Assembly: GCF_907164905.1 (NCBI RefSeq)
Contig: NZ_CAJRAF010000002.1
Span: forward strand, 2,604,001 to 2,668,000
DNA length: 64,000 nucleotides
Reading direction: 5' to 3'
DNA from: Dyadobacter sp. CECT 9275
GTDB lineage: Bacteria > Bacteroidota > Bacteroidia > Cytophagales > Spirosomataceae
The notes under the pieces are model-generated. The model worked only from the letters and a program-made list of their open reading frames with translations. It did no database searches and had not been told where the DNA came from. Within the stretch, counting starts at the first letter, position 1; the number at the start of each line of letters is the position of its first letter. Positions 55,168 to 64,000 of the stretch are shown one piece after another. The position numbers and the translations under genes were made by a program.

Positions 55168-57555
55168 TTGTTGGCAAATTTCTCAAAAATCTTTCGAAGG
55201 TCTATTTCAAAACGGCCCTGGTATGTGGTGATTAACATCACGGGGCTCAGTCTTGCGATAGCTTTCTGTGTTCTCATTGCGCTGTTCGTTAATAGTGAAT
55301 ATGACTACGACCAGTTTCACAAAAGCAAGAACGAACTTTACAGGCTGGTAGTTGATGTCGACCAGAAGGGCGCGGGCTTACGGAAGATCGGTTACACGAA
55401 TAACATCCAGGGAAGGGAATTTCAGGAAGCGCTTCCTGAAATAAAAGGTGTTGTTCGCTTTTTTTCATCTAATAGCGCTGTGCGTCACGGGCAGACCATA
55501 CAGAACGAAAATATTCTATATGCTGATTCTAACTTTTTTGCTGTATTTACCTTCCCCCTATTATTGGGCAGCCCAACGGAAGTTCTAAAACACGTTAACA
55601 ATGTGGTGATAACCGAGGAAGTTGCAAGGCGGTATTTTGGAAAAACAGATGTAGTGGGCGAACTCTTCGAAATTTTTCGTGGCGACCATTTCGACTCCTT
55701 TATTATCAGTGGCATAGCAAAAATACCTCCTAAAAATTCCAGTATTAAATTTGGTATCGTACTGCCCTATCAGTCCAACAAGGAGTTTGCCGGAGACAAT
55801 CAATGGACCGGGTTTTATTTGAATACCTTTGTTATGATTGATTCCGCGGCTCATTTACCACAGCTCGAACAAAAAATCAATCATCTCTTCTCTGCCAAGG
55901 CGAAAGGTGAATTAAGCATGATAAGAGAAAATGCCAAGGTCGATCTGAAAATTCGGTTTAGATTACAACACCTCCTCGATCTTCACCTTGCCAGGGAGTA
56001 TGCCGAAGATAAAAATGGACTGGAGGATAGTAGCAATGTGCTATATTCTTCTATTTTAATAACAATTGCCTTGTTTATTTTAGCTATTGCCAGTATTAAT
56101 TTCATCAATCTGACCCTGTCGCAAGCTATTACCAGAAGCAAGGAGGTTGGTATTCGTAAGGTTGTAGGCAGTAACAGGATCGCGATCATTTTTCAGTTTC
56201 TGTCAGAATCGTTCTTTCTGTGTGTAGTTTCTTTTGTAATAGCCCTGTTGCTTTCAGCTTTGATGTTGCCTAGCCTAAACTGGATGGCAAACAAACATAT
56301 TGACCTGTCTGATTTCCTTGGAGCCAGGATGAGTATTGCGTTTTTAGCGCTACTGTTCGGAACTTGCCTCATTTCAGGTTGGTATCCCGCCTTCGTTATG
56401 TCGGTCCCTGGCCCAATGAAGGCTCTGTCAATCAGCAATCAGTTAAAACGGAGATTTGGTCTTTCGCTGGTTGTCGTTCAGTTTTATGTTGCAACTTCTC
56501 TTCTGCTGTCTGCCGTAGTGGTGTTCCTTCAGTTTAATTTTATAGAAAATTTGAAGTTAGGGTATAATGATGAAAACGTGATGGTCATCATAAATGCTAT
56601 GCCTACTTCGGTAGACGATATACGGCTTTTCAAAACAAAACTTACCAGGAATACCGGCATTTTAAATGCCTGTGCTCAGGTTGACGAGAAAGTAGAAAAA
56701 GTATTGGTTAATCACATTGAAATTGACTGTGAGTCAATTTCCACAGACGAAGACTATCTGAATACGCTAAATATACCCTTACAAAGCGGAAGAAACTTCC
56801 TAAAATCGTTTTCCACTGACTCTACCACTGGTATTATCGTTAATGAAACTTTCGTTAAACGAGCACAGCTGGGTAATAGCGCCTTGGGAAGTGTAGTAGA
56901 GTTTATCTGGAACAATTCACGGATGAAGATCATCGGAGTAGTGAAAGATTACCATACCGGATCTGCGGAACAGGAAATTAAACCCCTGGTATTGAAAATG
57001 TATCCAAACGAGCGTTATCCAACTGGAATTGTAAAGGTAAAACTATCAGGGCTAAAGGAGCCTTTGAGTCAGATCATTCTAACCGAATTCAAAGAGGCCT
57101 TTCCCTACCAGCCTTTCCAATACAGTTTTTTGAAAGCTATAAACGCAAAGTATTTAGAGGCCAATAGGAATTGGAAGCGTATAATAACCATCGCAACCGG
57201 TGCGGTAATTTTTATTTGCTTGATCGGCTTATTTGGTTTATGTATGATTTCCGCCCAAAGCCGTACCAAAGAGATTGCCATACGTAAAATTGCCGGGTCC
57301 TCGGACTGGCAGATTGTCCAGATGTTGTCAAAACGGTATGTAGGTCAAATATTGCTTGCTACCTTCCTGGCCATCCCCACGGTGTTCTATTTGGAAGGTA
57401 AATGGCTGGCCAATTTTGCGTTTCGGGTAGATATCTCCATCTGGAAGTACTTCTTAAGCTGTGCTGCTATTCTCGTAATTGGCTTTTTACCTATTTTTTA
57501 TCACTCCTTAAAAGCGACCAAAAAAAATCCAGTAGATTCATTACGAACTGAATGA
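55168..57555 (+). CDS. MacB/FtsX-type ABC transporter permease
   Basis: 795 residues. Starts at TTG 55168 (a stop lies just upstream and no ATG gives the N-terminal cytoplasmic segment FRRSISKRPWYVVINITGLSLA). Four membrane helices: one N-terminal, two around residues 290-400 and one C-terminal, with MacB periplasmic core domains between. FtsX motifs RSKEVGIRKVVGSNR and RTKEIAIRKIAGSSDWQI are seen twice. Stand-alone permease of the type abundant in Bacteroidota; no ATPase gene adjacent. Confidence 0.85.
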   Translation: MLANFSKIFRRSISKRPWYVVINITGLSLAIAFCVLIALFVNSEYDYDQFHKSKNELYRLVVDVDQKGAGLRKIGYTNNIQGREFQEALPEIKGVVRFFSSNSAVRHGQTIQNENILYADSNFFAVFTFPLLLGSPTEVLKHVNNVVITEEVARRYFGKTDVVGELFEIFRGDHFDSFIISGIAKIPPKNSSIKFGIVLPYQSNKEFAGDNQWTGFYLNTFVMIDSAAHLPQLEQKINHLFSAKAKGELSMIRENAKVDLKIRFRLQHLLDLHLAREYAEDKNGLEDSSNVLYSSILITIALFILAIASINFINLTLSQAITRSKEVGIRKVVGSNRIAIIFQFLSESFFLCVVSFVIALLLSALMLPSLNWMANKHIDLSDFLGARMSIAFLALLFGTCLISGWYPAFVMSVPGPMKALSISNQLKRRFGLSLVVVQFYVATSLLLSAVVVFLQFNFIENLKLGYNDENVMVIINAMPTSVDDIRLFKTKLTRNTGILNACAQVDEKVEKVLVNHIEIDCESISTDEDYLNTLNIPLQSGRNFLKSFSTDSTTGIIVNETFVKRAQLGNSALGSVVEFIWNNSRMKIIGVVKDYHTGSAEQEIKPLVLKMYPNERYPTGIVKVKLSGLKEPLSQIILTEFKEAFPYQPFQYSFLKAINAKYLEANRNWKRIITIATGAVIFICLIGLFGLCMISAQSRTKEIAIRKIAGSSDWQIVQMLSKRYVGQILLATFLAIPTVFYLEGKWLANFAFRVDISIWKYFLSCAAILVIGFLPIFYHSLKATKKNPVDSLRTE

Positions 57556-57585
57556 CCTGCGATAAATGTGAAGTATACCGTTCGG

Positions 57586-57629
57586 ACAGGCAGAAAAGGC
57601 ACTGCCTTTCAGTTGGGGCGCCTGCCTGT
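57586..57629. repeat. Nested inverted repeat after the permease gene
   Basis: ACAGGCA / TGCCTGT with an inner AAAGGCAC-TGCCTTT hairpin; no T-run follows. It could be an RNA structure or a weak terminator. Confidence 0.35.
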
Positions 57630-57820
57630 GGATTATCTCGTCATGCTTACTCAAAAAAACTAAAATCCTTATCTCCACTGGCGTGTTGGTATCCACAGGT
57701 ATAGATTTTGATAAACAGGGAGAAACACTCCAAAAATATCCACGGCTTCAAATGTTTTCCGGCCTATCGTTTTAGAATAATCGATCTTAGTAAACTTAAA
57801 AGGTATACCTTATTTCAACT

Positions 57821-58294
57821 ATGGAAATCAGTACAGAAGTAATCCTCCATGCCGCCAGACTAGGTGAAATACCGGTCCTCAGCGAGCTGATCCGGCTGGG
57901 TACGGACGTCAATGTGCAGGAAAAACAAAGGGGGCATACGCCACTGATCATTGCATGTTATAACAATCAATATGAAGCCGCCAGAATGCTTCTGGATGCA
58001 GGCGCCAACGTCAATGCATTTGACTACGGCGGTAATACTGCCCTGATGGGTGCTGCTTTCAAAGGGTATTCGGATATAGCTATGCTTTTAATTGACCGGG
58101 GAGCAATCCTGGACATGCAACACGGGAATGGCGGCACCGCCTTGATGTTTGCAACGATGTTTGGACGTAACGAGTTGGTAAAACTTCTAAAAGCGCAGGG
58201 AGCTGATCTGAACCTGACCGACGCCCGAGGTTTGACGGCGCTGGATTTAGCCATTCAGCAAAACAATACTATGGCCATTGAACTGCTTTCTTGA
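57821..58294 (+). CDS. Ankyrin-repeat protein
   Basis: 157 residues, about four ankyrin repeats (VLSELIRLGTDVNVQEKQRGHTPLI..., TALMGAAFKGYSDIAMLLIDRG, TALMFATMFGRNELVKLLKAQG). No signal peptide. Convergent with the catalase gene. In Pseudomonas an ankyrin protein, AnkB, is encoded next to a catalase and supports it, so a role with KatE is possible. Confidence 0.85.
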   Translation: MEISTEVILHAARLGEIPVLSELIRLGTDVNVQEKQRGHTPLIIACYNNQYEAARMLLDAGANVNAFDYGGNTALMGAAFKGYSDIAMLLIDRGAILDMQHGNGGTALMFATMFGRNELVKLLKAQGADLNLTDARGLTALDLAIQQNNTMAIELLS

Positions 58295-58303
58295 AAATCA
58301 CTC

Positions 58304-58342
58304 GAAAAAAATGCCCCGGACAACCCTCCGAGGCATTTTTTC
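58304..58342. terminator. Bidirectional terminator between ankyrin and catalase genes
   Basis: AAAAAAATGCCCCGGA / TCCGAGGCATTTTTT hairpin with A-run on one side and T-run on the other; serves both convergent genes. Confidence 0.85.
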
Positions 58343-58346
58343 GTTT

Positions 58347-60548
58347 CTATGCTGGAATTTTCCTCGGCTTCTCCCGTTCCCAGAAGCGATGTTGAGAAAT
58401 GGCCAGAACAAATTTTTCGGCAACTGCTGCAAGATCTTCCCCAACCACAATCCCCTCCCGTAGCACGGTTTGATCCTCATAATCAACGGGAAGTTTCTTT
58501 GCAAAATAGGTTGCTTCCAGCACCTGCATTGCCGACTGGTGCGCTGCAATAGCTTTACAATGTTTGAAAGCTTCGTTGAGAAAATGTATGGCGTCTGCGT
58601 CCGCCTCAATCGTCGCAACACTATTCGTACCGCCTGCTACGTACACCGCATCGTAAAAAACAGATGAGGCAGTTAGAAAACTATGATCTACTGCTATTTG
58701 TGCATCGCGCTGAGAAAGAATATAGTTCAGCCGGGGGGCAATCAGTTCCACAGTTGCCCCGGCAGCTGATAAAGCCTGCCTGACTGTTTCCAGGGATTCA
58801 TCATTGACACCATCAGCCGCAAGCAGCGCAACTTTTCTGGTTTTGATGCTGTCTTTTGTTGTGTTGGACATGCTCAGTGCTGCCGAAATACTAACCGTCT
58901 GTTCAAAAGTAAGTGAATCAAAATCAGCAGGTTCGCCGTCAGCAGGCACACTATGATTAACGGGCAGCTCAGTATCCTGTGGCACATGGATCCTGAGGGC
59001 AAAAGCAACATCTGCCGCCAGCCCTTTGTCTATCATGGATAGAATCCTAAGCATACGCTCGCGGATCGCAACAGTCCTGACTTTACCCAGCTCAAAGCTC
59101 AGTGCATCTGCAATATGGTTTTTTTCTGGCGTTGACTGGCTGTTAAAAAAAAGCCTGGCCTGACTGAAATGATCAAAAAAACTTCTCCCGCGAGCCCTTA
59201 CCTTCCGTGCATCCACACGCTCGGGATAGGAAGTATACCCTCCTTCAGATGCTGGTGCCTGCATCGGAAACCCTCCCCCCAGCGAATTGGGATGATAACT
59301 TACCTTACCCCGGTTAATGGTCTGGCGCATGTACCCGTCTCGCTGATTATTACGGACATCCACAACCGGGCGATTAATCGGAATTTCCTGAAAATTGGGC
59401 CCTCCCAGGCGGATCAGCTGGGTATCCGTATATGAAAAAAGCCGTCCTTGCAGCAGGGGATCATTCGTAAAATCGATGCCGGGTACAACGTGTCCCACAT
59501 GGAACGCGGCCTGCTCAGTCTCTGCAAAAAAATTATCGGGGTTCCGATTGAGTGTCATCTTACCAATCCGCTGAACCGGAACCAGTTCTTCCGGTATTAA
59601 TTTGGTAGGATCCAGCAGGTCAAACTCATATTTGAATTCGTCCTTGTCTGGTACTATCTGCACCCCAAGTTCCCATTCCGGGTAATTCCCGCTTTCAATG
59701 GCATCCCAAAGATCACGCCGATGGAAATCAGGGTCTTTGCCTGAGATTGTCTGAGCCTCATCCCATGCCACCGCATGTACCCCTAACAACGGTTTCCAGT
59801 GAAATTTAACAAAACTGGACTCCCCTTTTTCATTGATGAAACGAAAAGTATGTACCCCAAAGCCCTCCATCATCCGGTAACTGCGGGGAAGCGCACGGTC
59901 GCTCATCACCCACATGATCATGTGCGCCGATTCGGGCATCAGCGAGATGAAATCCCAGAAAGTATCATGGGCCGAAGCCGCCTGCGGCATTTCATTGTCA
60001 GGCTCCGGTTTGACTGCGTGAACCAGATCCGGGAATTTTATGGCATCCTGGATAAAGAAAACAGGCATGTTATTTCCCACCAGATCAAAATTGCCCTCCT
60101 GTGTATAAAACTTCACAGCGAACCCTCGGACATCGCGCGCGAGGTCCGTCGATCCCCGAGAGCCTGCTACCGTCGAAAACCGCACAAACACGGGTGTCTC
60201 TATCGATGTATCATTTAAAAACCCTGCTTTTGTAATGGCCGATTGTGATTCATACAATTTGAAAATCCCGTGCGCTCCTGAACCCCGGGCATGTACAACC
60301 CTCTCCGGTATACGTTCATGATCAAAATGCGTAATTTTTTCTCGAAGAATAAAGTCCTCCAGAAGCGTTGCGCCACGTTCCCCTGCCCTAAGCGAATTCT
60401 GATCATCGTTGACACGAACTCCGTGGTTGGTAGTGATAAACTTATCTTTCTCTTCCACTGTAAACTGCCGCAGCTTTTCGGACTTGCCGTTTACAGTTTG
60501 AGAATTTTCTATTCTTGCTTTTCTTTTCGTCATGACTTTTGTGTTCAC
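58347..60548 (-). CDS. katE: Large-subunit catalase (HPII/KatE type)
   Basis: 733 residues, the size of clade 2 catalases. The heme-distal His lies in [14 protein letters not shown], followed by [27 protein letters not shown] and the conserved [11 protein letters not shown]. The C-terminal 150 residues are the DJ-1/glutaminase-like extra domain ([22 protein letters not shown], then [17 protein letters not shown]). It degrades hydrogen peroxide in the cytoplasm. Its start overlaps the stop of the DUF892 gene by 4 bp, so the two are translationally coupled. Confidence 0.95.
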   Translation of the reverse strand: MNTKVMTKRKARIENSQTVNGKSEKLRQFTVEEKDKFITTNHGVRVNDDQNSLRAGERGATLLEDFILREKITHFDHERIPERVVHARGSGAHGIFKLYESQSAITKAGFLNDTSIETPVFVRFSTVAGSRGSTDLARDVRGFAVKFYTQEGNFDLVGNNMPVFFIQDAIKFPDLVHAVKPEPDNEMPQAASAHDTFWDFISLMPESAHMIMWVMSDRALPRSYRMMEGFGVHTFRFINEKGESSFVKFHWKPLLGVHAVAWDEAQTISGKDPDFHRRDLWDAIESGNYPEWELGVQIVPDKDEFKYEFDLLDPTKLIPEELVPVQRIGKMTLNRNPDNFFAETEQAAFHVGHVVPGIDFTNDPLLQGRLFSYTDTQLIRLGGPNFQEIPINRPVVDVRNNQRDGYMRQTINRGKVSYHPNSLGGGFPMQAPASEGGYTSYPERVDARKVRARGRSFFDHFSQARLFFNSQSTPEKNHIADALSFELGKVRTVAIRERMLRILSMIDKGLAADVAFALRIHVPQDTELPVNHSVPADGEPADFDSLTFEQTVSISAALSMSNTTKDSIKTRKVALLAADGVNDESLETVRQALSAAGATVELIAPRLNYILSQRDAQIAVDHSFLTASSVFYDAVYVAGGTNSVATIEADADAIHFLNEAFKHCKAIAAHQSAMQVLEATYFAKKLPVDYEDQTVLREGIVVGEDLAAVAEKFVLAISQHRFWEREKPRKIPA

Positions 60549-61102
60549 ACCTCCTCGGAGGCTTTGTAGTTAATCTCATTTTCGGCCACCTCGGTCAAAA
60601 GATGATCGGCCTGTTTTTCTTCCTCCAGAGTTTGTGAAAGAATATCCGCTACCTCGGTTAAGCCCAGGGTTGCGGCCAGTTGTACCAGTCCGCCGTAGGT
60701 TGCAATTTCATAATGCTCCACCTTCTGTGATGCCAGGATAATACCTACATCCCGGGTAGCAGTTCCTTCATGCGTACTTTCCAGTATGCCTTCCCCTTCT
60801 TTGGTAAGACCTTCCATTGCATCGCATTTTTTTGCTATGGCCTCAATACCCAGTAAATCAAAAATAACGAGTAGCCTGTTTACATGTTCCACCGTCTGTT
60901 TGAGATGGTTTTCAATCGCCGACCCAAGTTTTTGGGAACTGCTGGAGGCGATCATCTTAGGCAAAGACTTTACCAAATGATTTTCGGCCCAATAAATATC
61001 CCGGAGACTGTCGACAAACAGTTCCATCAACGCCGGTTCTGCACCGACGGATGTTTTGGTTTTAAATTTTGGCTCTGAGCCTGTCCCACGTTCCATATCC
61101 AT
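60545..61102 (-). CDS. DUF892 (YciE/YciF-like) ferritin-like protein
   Basis: I choose ATG 61102 (MDMERGTGSEPK); the longer frame to 61207 has no family support. The core ELFVDSLRDIYWAENHLVKSLPKM, HLKQTVEHVNRLLVIFDLLG and KVEHYEIATYGGLVQLA show the four-helix di-iron-like layout of DUF892 proteins, which are induced by stress in many bacteria. Co-transcribed with katE (4-bp overlap). Confidence 0.85.
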   Translation of the reverse strand: MDMERGTGSEPKFKTKTSVGAEPALMELFVDSLRDIYWAENHLVKSLPKMIASSSSQKLGSAIENHLKQTVEHVNRLLVIFDLLGIEAIAKKCDAMEGLTKEGEGILESTHEGTATRDVGIILASQKVEHYEIATYGGLVQLAATLGLTEVADILSQTLEEEKQADHLLTEVAENEINYKASEEV

Positions 61103-61362
61103 GAATGGTTTAGTATGTCCCATTCTGTATAAAAGGCATTCCAGTATAAGGCCCGTGTAAAAGTTATCATAACCATCTATCTTTCGAACTTCACTGATAA
61201 GGCCCATCCGCGTTCAAAATAAAACGCTCCCGGCTGCATTTCAGATAAATAAGAATGATGTTCCCGGCTTTTTTATGCTTCTGGCTTCCAATCCGGACGG
61301 AAATCCATGGGGACTATATACCACAGAGAGTCAATTTTAACATTTAATGTGATAAATTTCAT

Positions 61363-61370
61363 TATGTTTG
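61363..61370 (+). promoter_or_regulatory. Putative -7 element of the lasso-YcaO locus
   Basis: TATGTTTG, a perfect TAnnTTTG element 33 bp before the precursor ATG. A clear TTG at the right distance upstream is not seen. Confidence 0.35.
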
Positions 61371-61403
61371 CTCAACAAAGCGATCCATAACCTCATTTCA
61401 GTG

Positions 61404-61541
61404 ATGAAAAGCCTCAGTCCCCCCAAGCGTAAAAAAAAATACCATACCCCTAAATTAAAAAAGTTGGGGAAAGTGCAAAATCTGACGTTCGGCACCAGTG
61501 GTAGTTCTGGTGATGGAATTGCGACATGGGACCCCTGTTAA
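61404..61541 (+). CDS. Lasso-type RiPP precursor peptide
   Basis: 45 residues, too short for ordinary gene calling. The leader has a lysine-rich start and YHTPKLKKLGKV, the exact YxxPxLxxLG recognition box of lasso leaders, then QNLTF with Thr at position -2. The predicted core is GTSGSSGDGIATWDPC: Gly1, Asp8 and a tail of eight residues ending in Cys, which fits an 8-residue macrolactam. It overlaps the possible start of a YcaO gene by 16 bp, and an asparagine-synthetase-like gene follows. The core is rich in Ser, Thr and Cys, substrates of YcaO heterocyclisation. Whether both chemistries act on it is open. Confidence 0.75.
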   Translation: MKSLSPPKRKKKYHTPKLKKLGKVQNLTFGTSGSSGDGIATWDPC

Positions 61542-63538
61542 AGATGGTTTGGAATTCCTCATTCCATCTATTAGGTTTCGACGAAAAGTCAATAGTGTTA
61601 CTACTGAATGGATCAGTTCCTAAAATTTTCAGTAGCCCTGTTCAATATGCAATTCTGCGTGAATTTTTCGGGCAGAAAGAAGTTGATCTTGATCTGCTTA
61701 GGGAGGTTTACAAGGATGTTTACTCACTGCATGAAATCCTGGAAGCTTTTTTCGGGCTTTCGCAGGAAAAGGTTTTGCTTCCCGGGGCTATTCTTAAAAT
61801 CGCAATCGCATCCCCCGAATGGCCCCGGCTTTACCATGATATTGGGGAACTGGGCTTACGAGCAATCCTGATTGATAATCAACTACCCGATTTAACGATA
61901 TTTATCGTTTCTGATCTGCGTGTTCTGACGCATGCACATCTTCTCGAAATTAAAAGCAACCGGTTTGTATGCCTGTGGATATTCGGCAGTGAGCTTAAAT
62001 TATCTCCGGTATTTGATAAAGCGGACAGCGCCTCTTTTTTCTCCTTTTTAAATAGGATGAAACGAGCCTTTTTCGGCCAGATACTAACCTTTAATCATCA
62101 CCTTTCCCCAACGGATGTTCCGGACGTATCGCCTCTTACCTTACTTTTGGAACATCTGCCGGAGTTTATTTCTTCCCATGAGGCTTCCCGAACACTGCTG
62201 ATTTTTGATTATAAAAAACTTGACATTAAACGCATCCCCATACACGAAAGTGTTTTCAGTTCTTACCCAACAGAACGATACGACCTTTTGGATGAGCACG
62301 GAAAGCCCGCAGATGTCATTTCGGTTTTCAACAAGCTTTCATTCCATTGCGAGACTTTTACAGGATTAATTGATATACTGAAATCAGAGCAAACTCCGCT
62401 GGGAGGATGGGTAAGCTCCGGGGGCTTTATTTACAGATCCAATAAAGTCAGCACTGAAACCTTTCTTTCCCGGACCAGAGCCAGCGGCAATGGACTAACC
62501 AGAGAGGAGTCGGAAGCGAAGGCCTTCTGTGAAACATTGGAACGCTACTCCCAGGGATTCCGTGAATATGAAGACGGGTATATTATTGACACCTATAAAA
62601 ATCTTGGGAATGAAGCCATTCATCCTAACGACATACTTCTTTTCAGCCCTGACCAGTATCGTCTGAAAATGGCACGTAACCAGATGAACGTGCCACTGCT
62701 GCCTTTTGATGAAAATATGCCCATTTCCTGGAGTGATATTCATGACATTTCCGGTACTGTTTCACGAAAAATTCCCACTTTTCTTCTGTACCTGGGGATT
62801 CCTCCGGAGGATACCTCCTCGGAGAGGTTCTTTAAATGGATAACAAACGGCACTGCTGCTGGCCCGACACCTGAAATGGCGCGACTGCATGCACTCTACG
62901 AACTGATTGAAAGAGATGCCTACGCTATCTGGTGGTATAACCGATTATCTGCCCGGGGAATTGATTTGGGCTGTCTCTCCCATTTGAGCATTGTTGCCTC
63001 TGCCCTTGAAGCACATACCCGCCTGGGGAAAAATGTATACCTCTTTGATATTACGCAGGATATCTGCATCCCAACGGTCGCTGTAATTTCGGACTATATC
63101 CCGGGCACTTATTTCCTGTCGTGCGGTTCCAATATCAGCTTTGAGAAGGCATGCGAAAGTGCATTTTGTGAGCTGAATCAACTCTATCTTCATCATCTGA
63201 ACAAGAAAAGCCGCCTGAATACCGGTCAGATGGCGGATATTGCCGCTACGTTAGCCAGCCATCTCCCCCAAACGCCGGTATGGCCAATGGAGAAACCCGA
63301 CTTATCCGTCACCGCAGAACTACACCTTCTGGAAACAGAAATCAGAAAACGAGGGCTTGATATATACTATAAAGACCTCTCCCGTAATGATGTTTGGCTG
63401 CCCGTTGTGAAAGCCATTGTTCCAGGCATGAGAGATATGGATACCCGTTTTGCTGCGGGCAGATTATACACCACCGTCAGCGACCGGCATGGGTACCTGC
63501 CTTCCGAAAACTCCCTTAGAAACTTTACGATATTCTGA
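61526..63538 (+). CDS. YcaO cyclodehydratase fused to an E1-like N-terminal domain
   Basis: 670 residues from ATG 61526; ATG 61544, just after the precursor stop, is as likely. The N-terminal 240 residues resemble the leader-binding/E1-like C-domain of TOMM enzymes. The remainder is YcaO with the Mg/ATP residues in TREESEAKAFCETLERYSQG (about 326-345) and ARLHALYELIERDAYAIWW (about 452-470). The C-terminus (LPSENSLRNFTIF) lacks the PxPxP tail seen in many azoline-forming YcaOs. Such enzymes activate backbone amides to make azolines or related changes in Cys/Ser/Thr. It is encoded between the lasso-like precursor and a cyclase gene. Confidence 0.85.
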   Translation: MGPLLKMVWNSSFHLLGFDEKSIVLLLNGSVPKIFSSPVQYAILREFFGQKEVDLDLLREVYKDVYSLHEILEAFFGLSQEKVLLPGAILKIAIASPEWPRLYHDIGELGLRAILIDNQLPDLTIFIVSDLRVLTHAHLLEIKSNRFVCLWIFGSELKLSPVFDKADSASFFSFLNRMKRAFFGQILTFNHHLSPTDVPDVSPLTLLLEHLPEFISSHEASRTLLIFDYKKLDIKRIPIHESVFSSYPTERYDLLDEHGKPADVISVFNKLSFHCETFTGLIDILKSEQTPLGGWVSSGGFIYRSNKVSTETFLSRTRASGNGLTREESEAKAFCETLERYSQGFREYEDGYIIDTYKNLGNEAIHPNDILLFSPDQYRLKMARNQMNVPLLPFDENMPISWSDIHDISGTVSRKIPTFLLYLGIPPEDTSSERFFKWITNGTAAGPTPEMARLHALYELIERDAYAIWWYNRLSARGIDLGCLSHLSIVASALEAHTRLGKNVYLFDITQDICIPTVAVISDYIPGTYFLSCGSNISFEKACESAFCELNQLYLHHLNKKSRLNTGQMADIAATLASHLPQTPVWPMEKPDLSVTAELHLLETEIRKRGLDIYYKDLSRNDVWLPVVKAIVPGMRDMDTRFAAGRLYTTVSDRHGYLPSENSLRNFTIF

Positions 63539-64000
63539 ATGAAAGGCATAATTGGAATGGTGGGAAATCTAGTTGCCGGAGACCTCGGGCGAATGAGCCA
63601 ACGTCTGACACACCGGGGAAATGCGGCGCTAACAAGCGCAGATACATTTGGTTTCGGTCAGCTGAGTACTTCGGAGAACCCCGTCCCTTTTAGCCTTAAC
63701 GGGATCACGATCATCTCTGATGCCCGGATTGATAACCAGCCGGAAATGCTGGACAAAATCGCTGCGCAAAGGCATTTGGAAATAAGTACCAACGAATTTA
63801 TCCACATGGCCTATTCCAAACTCGGCATCAGTTTTGTTGAGCATTTGTCAGGAGATTTTACAATAGCGATTGCGGATGAAAATTGCAGGAAATTGTTCCT
63901 GATACGTGATCACATGGGTGTACGCCCGTTATATTACTGTTTTAAACAGAGTACCTGCCTGGCCTTTGCTTCTGAGCCGAAAGCCCTTCTTTCGCTTGAT
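63539..64000 (+). CDS. Asparagine-synthetase-like lasso cyclase, 3'-truncated by window edge
   Basis: Starts at ATG 63539, overlapping the end of the YcaO gene. The N-terminal domain (MKGIIGMVGN; RLTHRGNAALTS; LSGDFTIAIADE; LFLIRDHMGVRPLYYCF) is the class II amidotransferase fold but lacks the Cys2 nucleophile, as in lasso cyclases and not in true AsnB. The synthetase domain is beyond the window. It probably closes the Gly1-Asp8 ring of the precursor at 61404. Confidence 0.75.
   Translation, partial: MKGIIGMVGNLVAGDLGRMSQRLTHRGNAALTSADTFGFGQLSTSENPVPFSLNGITIISDARIDNQPEMLDKIAAQRHLEISTNEFIHMAYSKLGISFVEHLSGDFTIAIADENCRKLFLIRDHMGVRPLYYCFKQSTCLAFASEPKALLSLD

Noticed and set aside
1..64000. CRISPR array or rRNA operon
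   Set aside because: No regularly spaced repeats with unique spacers and no rRNA sequence were seen.

Overview
The window is AT-leaning bacterial DNA from a member of the Bacteroidota, probably a Cytophagia or Sphingobacteriia relative. The genus cannot be fixed from the sequence alone. The evidence is the gene content: outer-membrane receptors with a carboxypeptidase-like regulatory domain, DUF5686 and DUF6134 proteins, 7TM-AraC and LytS/LytTR regulators, FtsX-type permeases, ImuA/ImuB/DnaE2, and TAnnTTTG-type promoters.

Layout. 0-3.2 kb: an ATPase gene cut by the window edge, overlapping a degenerate-ATPase/serine-esterase fusion gene. 3.8-6.5 kb: a dead IS21-family element (copy 1). 6.6-18 kb: accessory genes, with serine beta-lactamase-like hydrolases, AraC regulators, several broken genes (DUF6624, a hydrolase, an S41 peptidase), a DoxX protein and a LytS/LytTR pair. 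18.3-23.5 kb: an outer-membrane barrel followed by a tightly packed GT87-GT2-polysaccharide deacetylase set. 23.6-27.4 kb: a truncated anti-sigma-like gene, a DUF6134 protein and a large DUF5686 protein. 27.6-35.4 kb: a partly eroded lasso-peptide locus (IS3 remnant, PqqD-type recognition protein, a 49-residue precursor missed by ordinary ORF calling, lasso cyclase, HPr-kinase-like protein) with an intact IS4 element inside it. 36.3-43.1 kb: the mutagenesis cassette dnaE2-imuB-imuA with a divergent LexA-like regulator. 44-47 kb: a hydrolase and a membrane-anchored putative DNA-binding protein. 47.6-51.7 kb: a tyrosine integrase split by an intact IS21 copy 2, next to the 3' part of a tRNA-Leu(UAA) gene, so this is an island end. 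52-57.6 kb: a large macroglobulin-like surface protein and an FtsX-type permease. 57.8-61.1 kb: ankyrin protein, large catalase and DUF892 ferritin-like protein (oxidative stress). 61.4 kb to the edge: a second lasso-type precursor, a YcaO cyclodehydratase and the start of an asparagine-synthetase-like cyclase.

Three things stand out. (1) A family of 15-16 bp GC-rich micro-insertions built of two octamers (about CCGGGCCG+CCGGTGCG) occurs nine times inside IS21 copy 1 and once each in two IS3-type transposase remnants. These are seen as clean insertions against the uninterrupted copy or reading frame. One further copy lies at 54.77 kb in no recognised gene. All 16-bp insertions inside recognised genes break reading frames. 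(2) The locus near 29.8 kb encodes a lasso precursor ending in Ser beside an HPr-kinase homologue, which suggests a phosphorylated lasso peptide; no leader peptidase (B2) is visible. (3) The locus at 61.4 kb couples a lasso-like precursor to YcaO chemistry, a combination worth testing as a hybrid RiPP.

Boundaries of relics, functional inferences and all family assignments are from reading the sequence only; no database search was possible.
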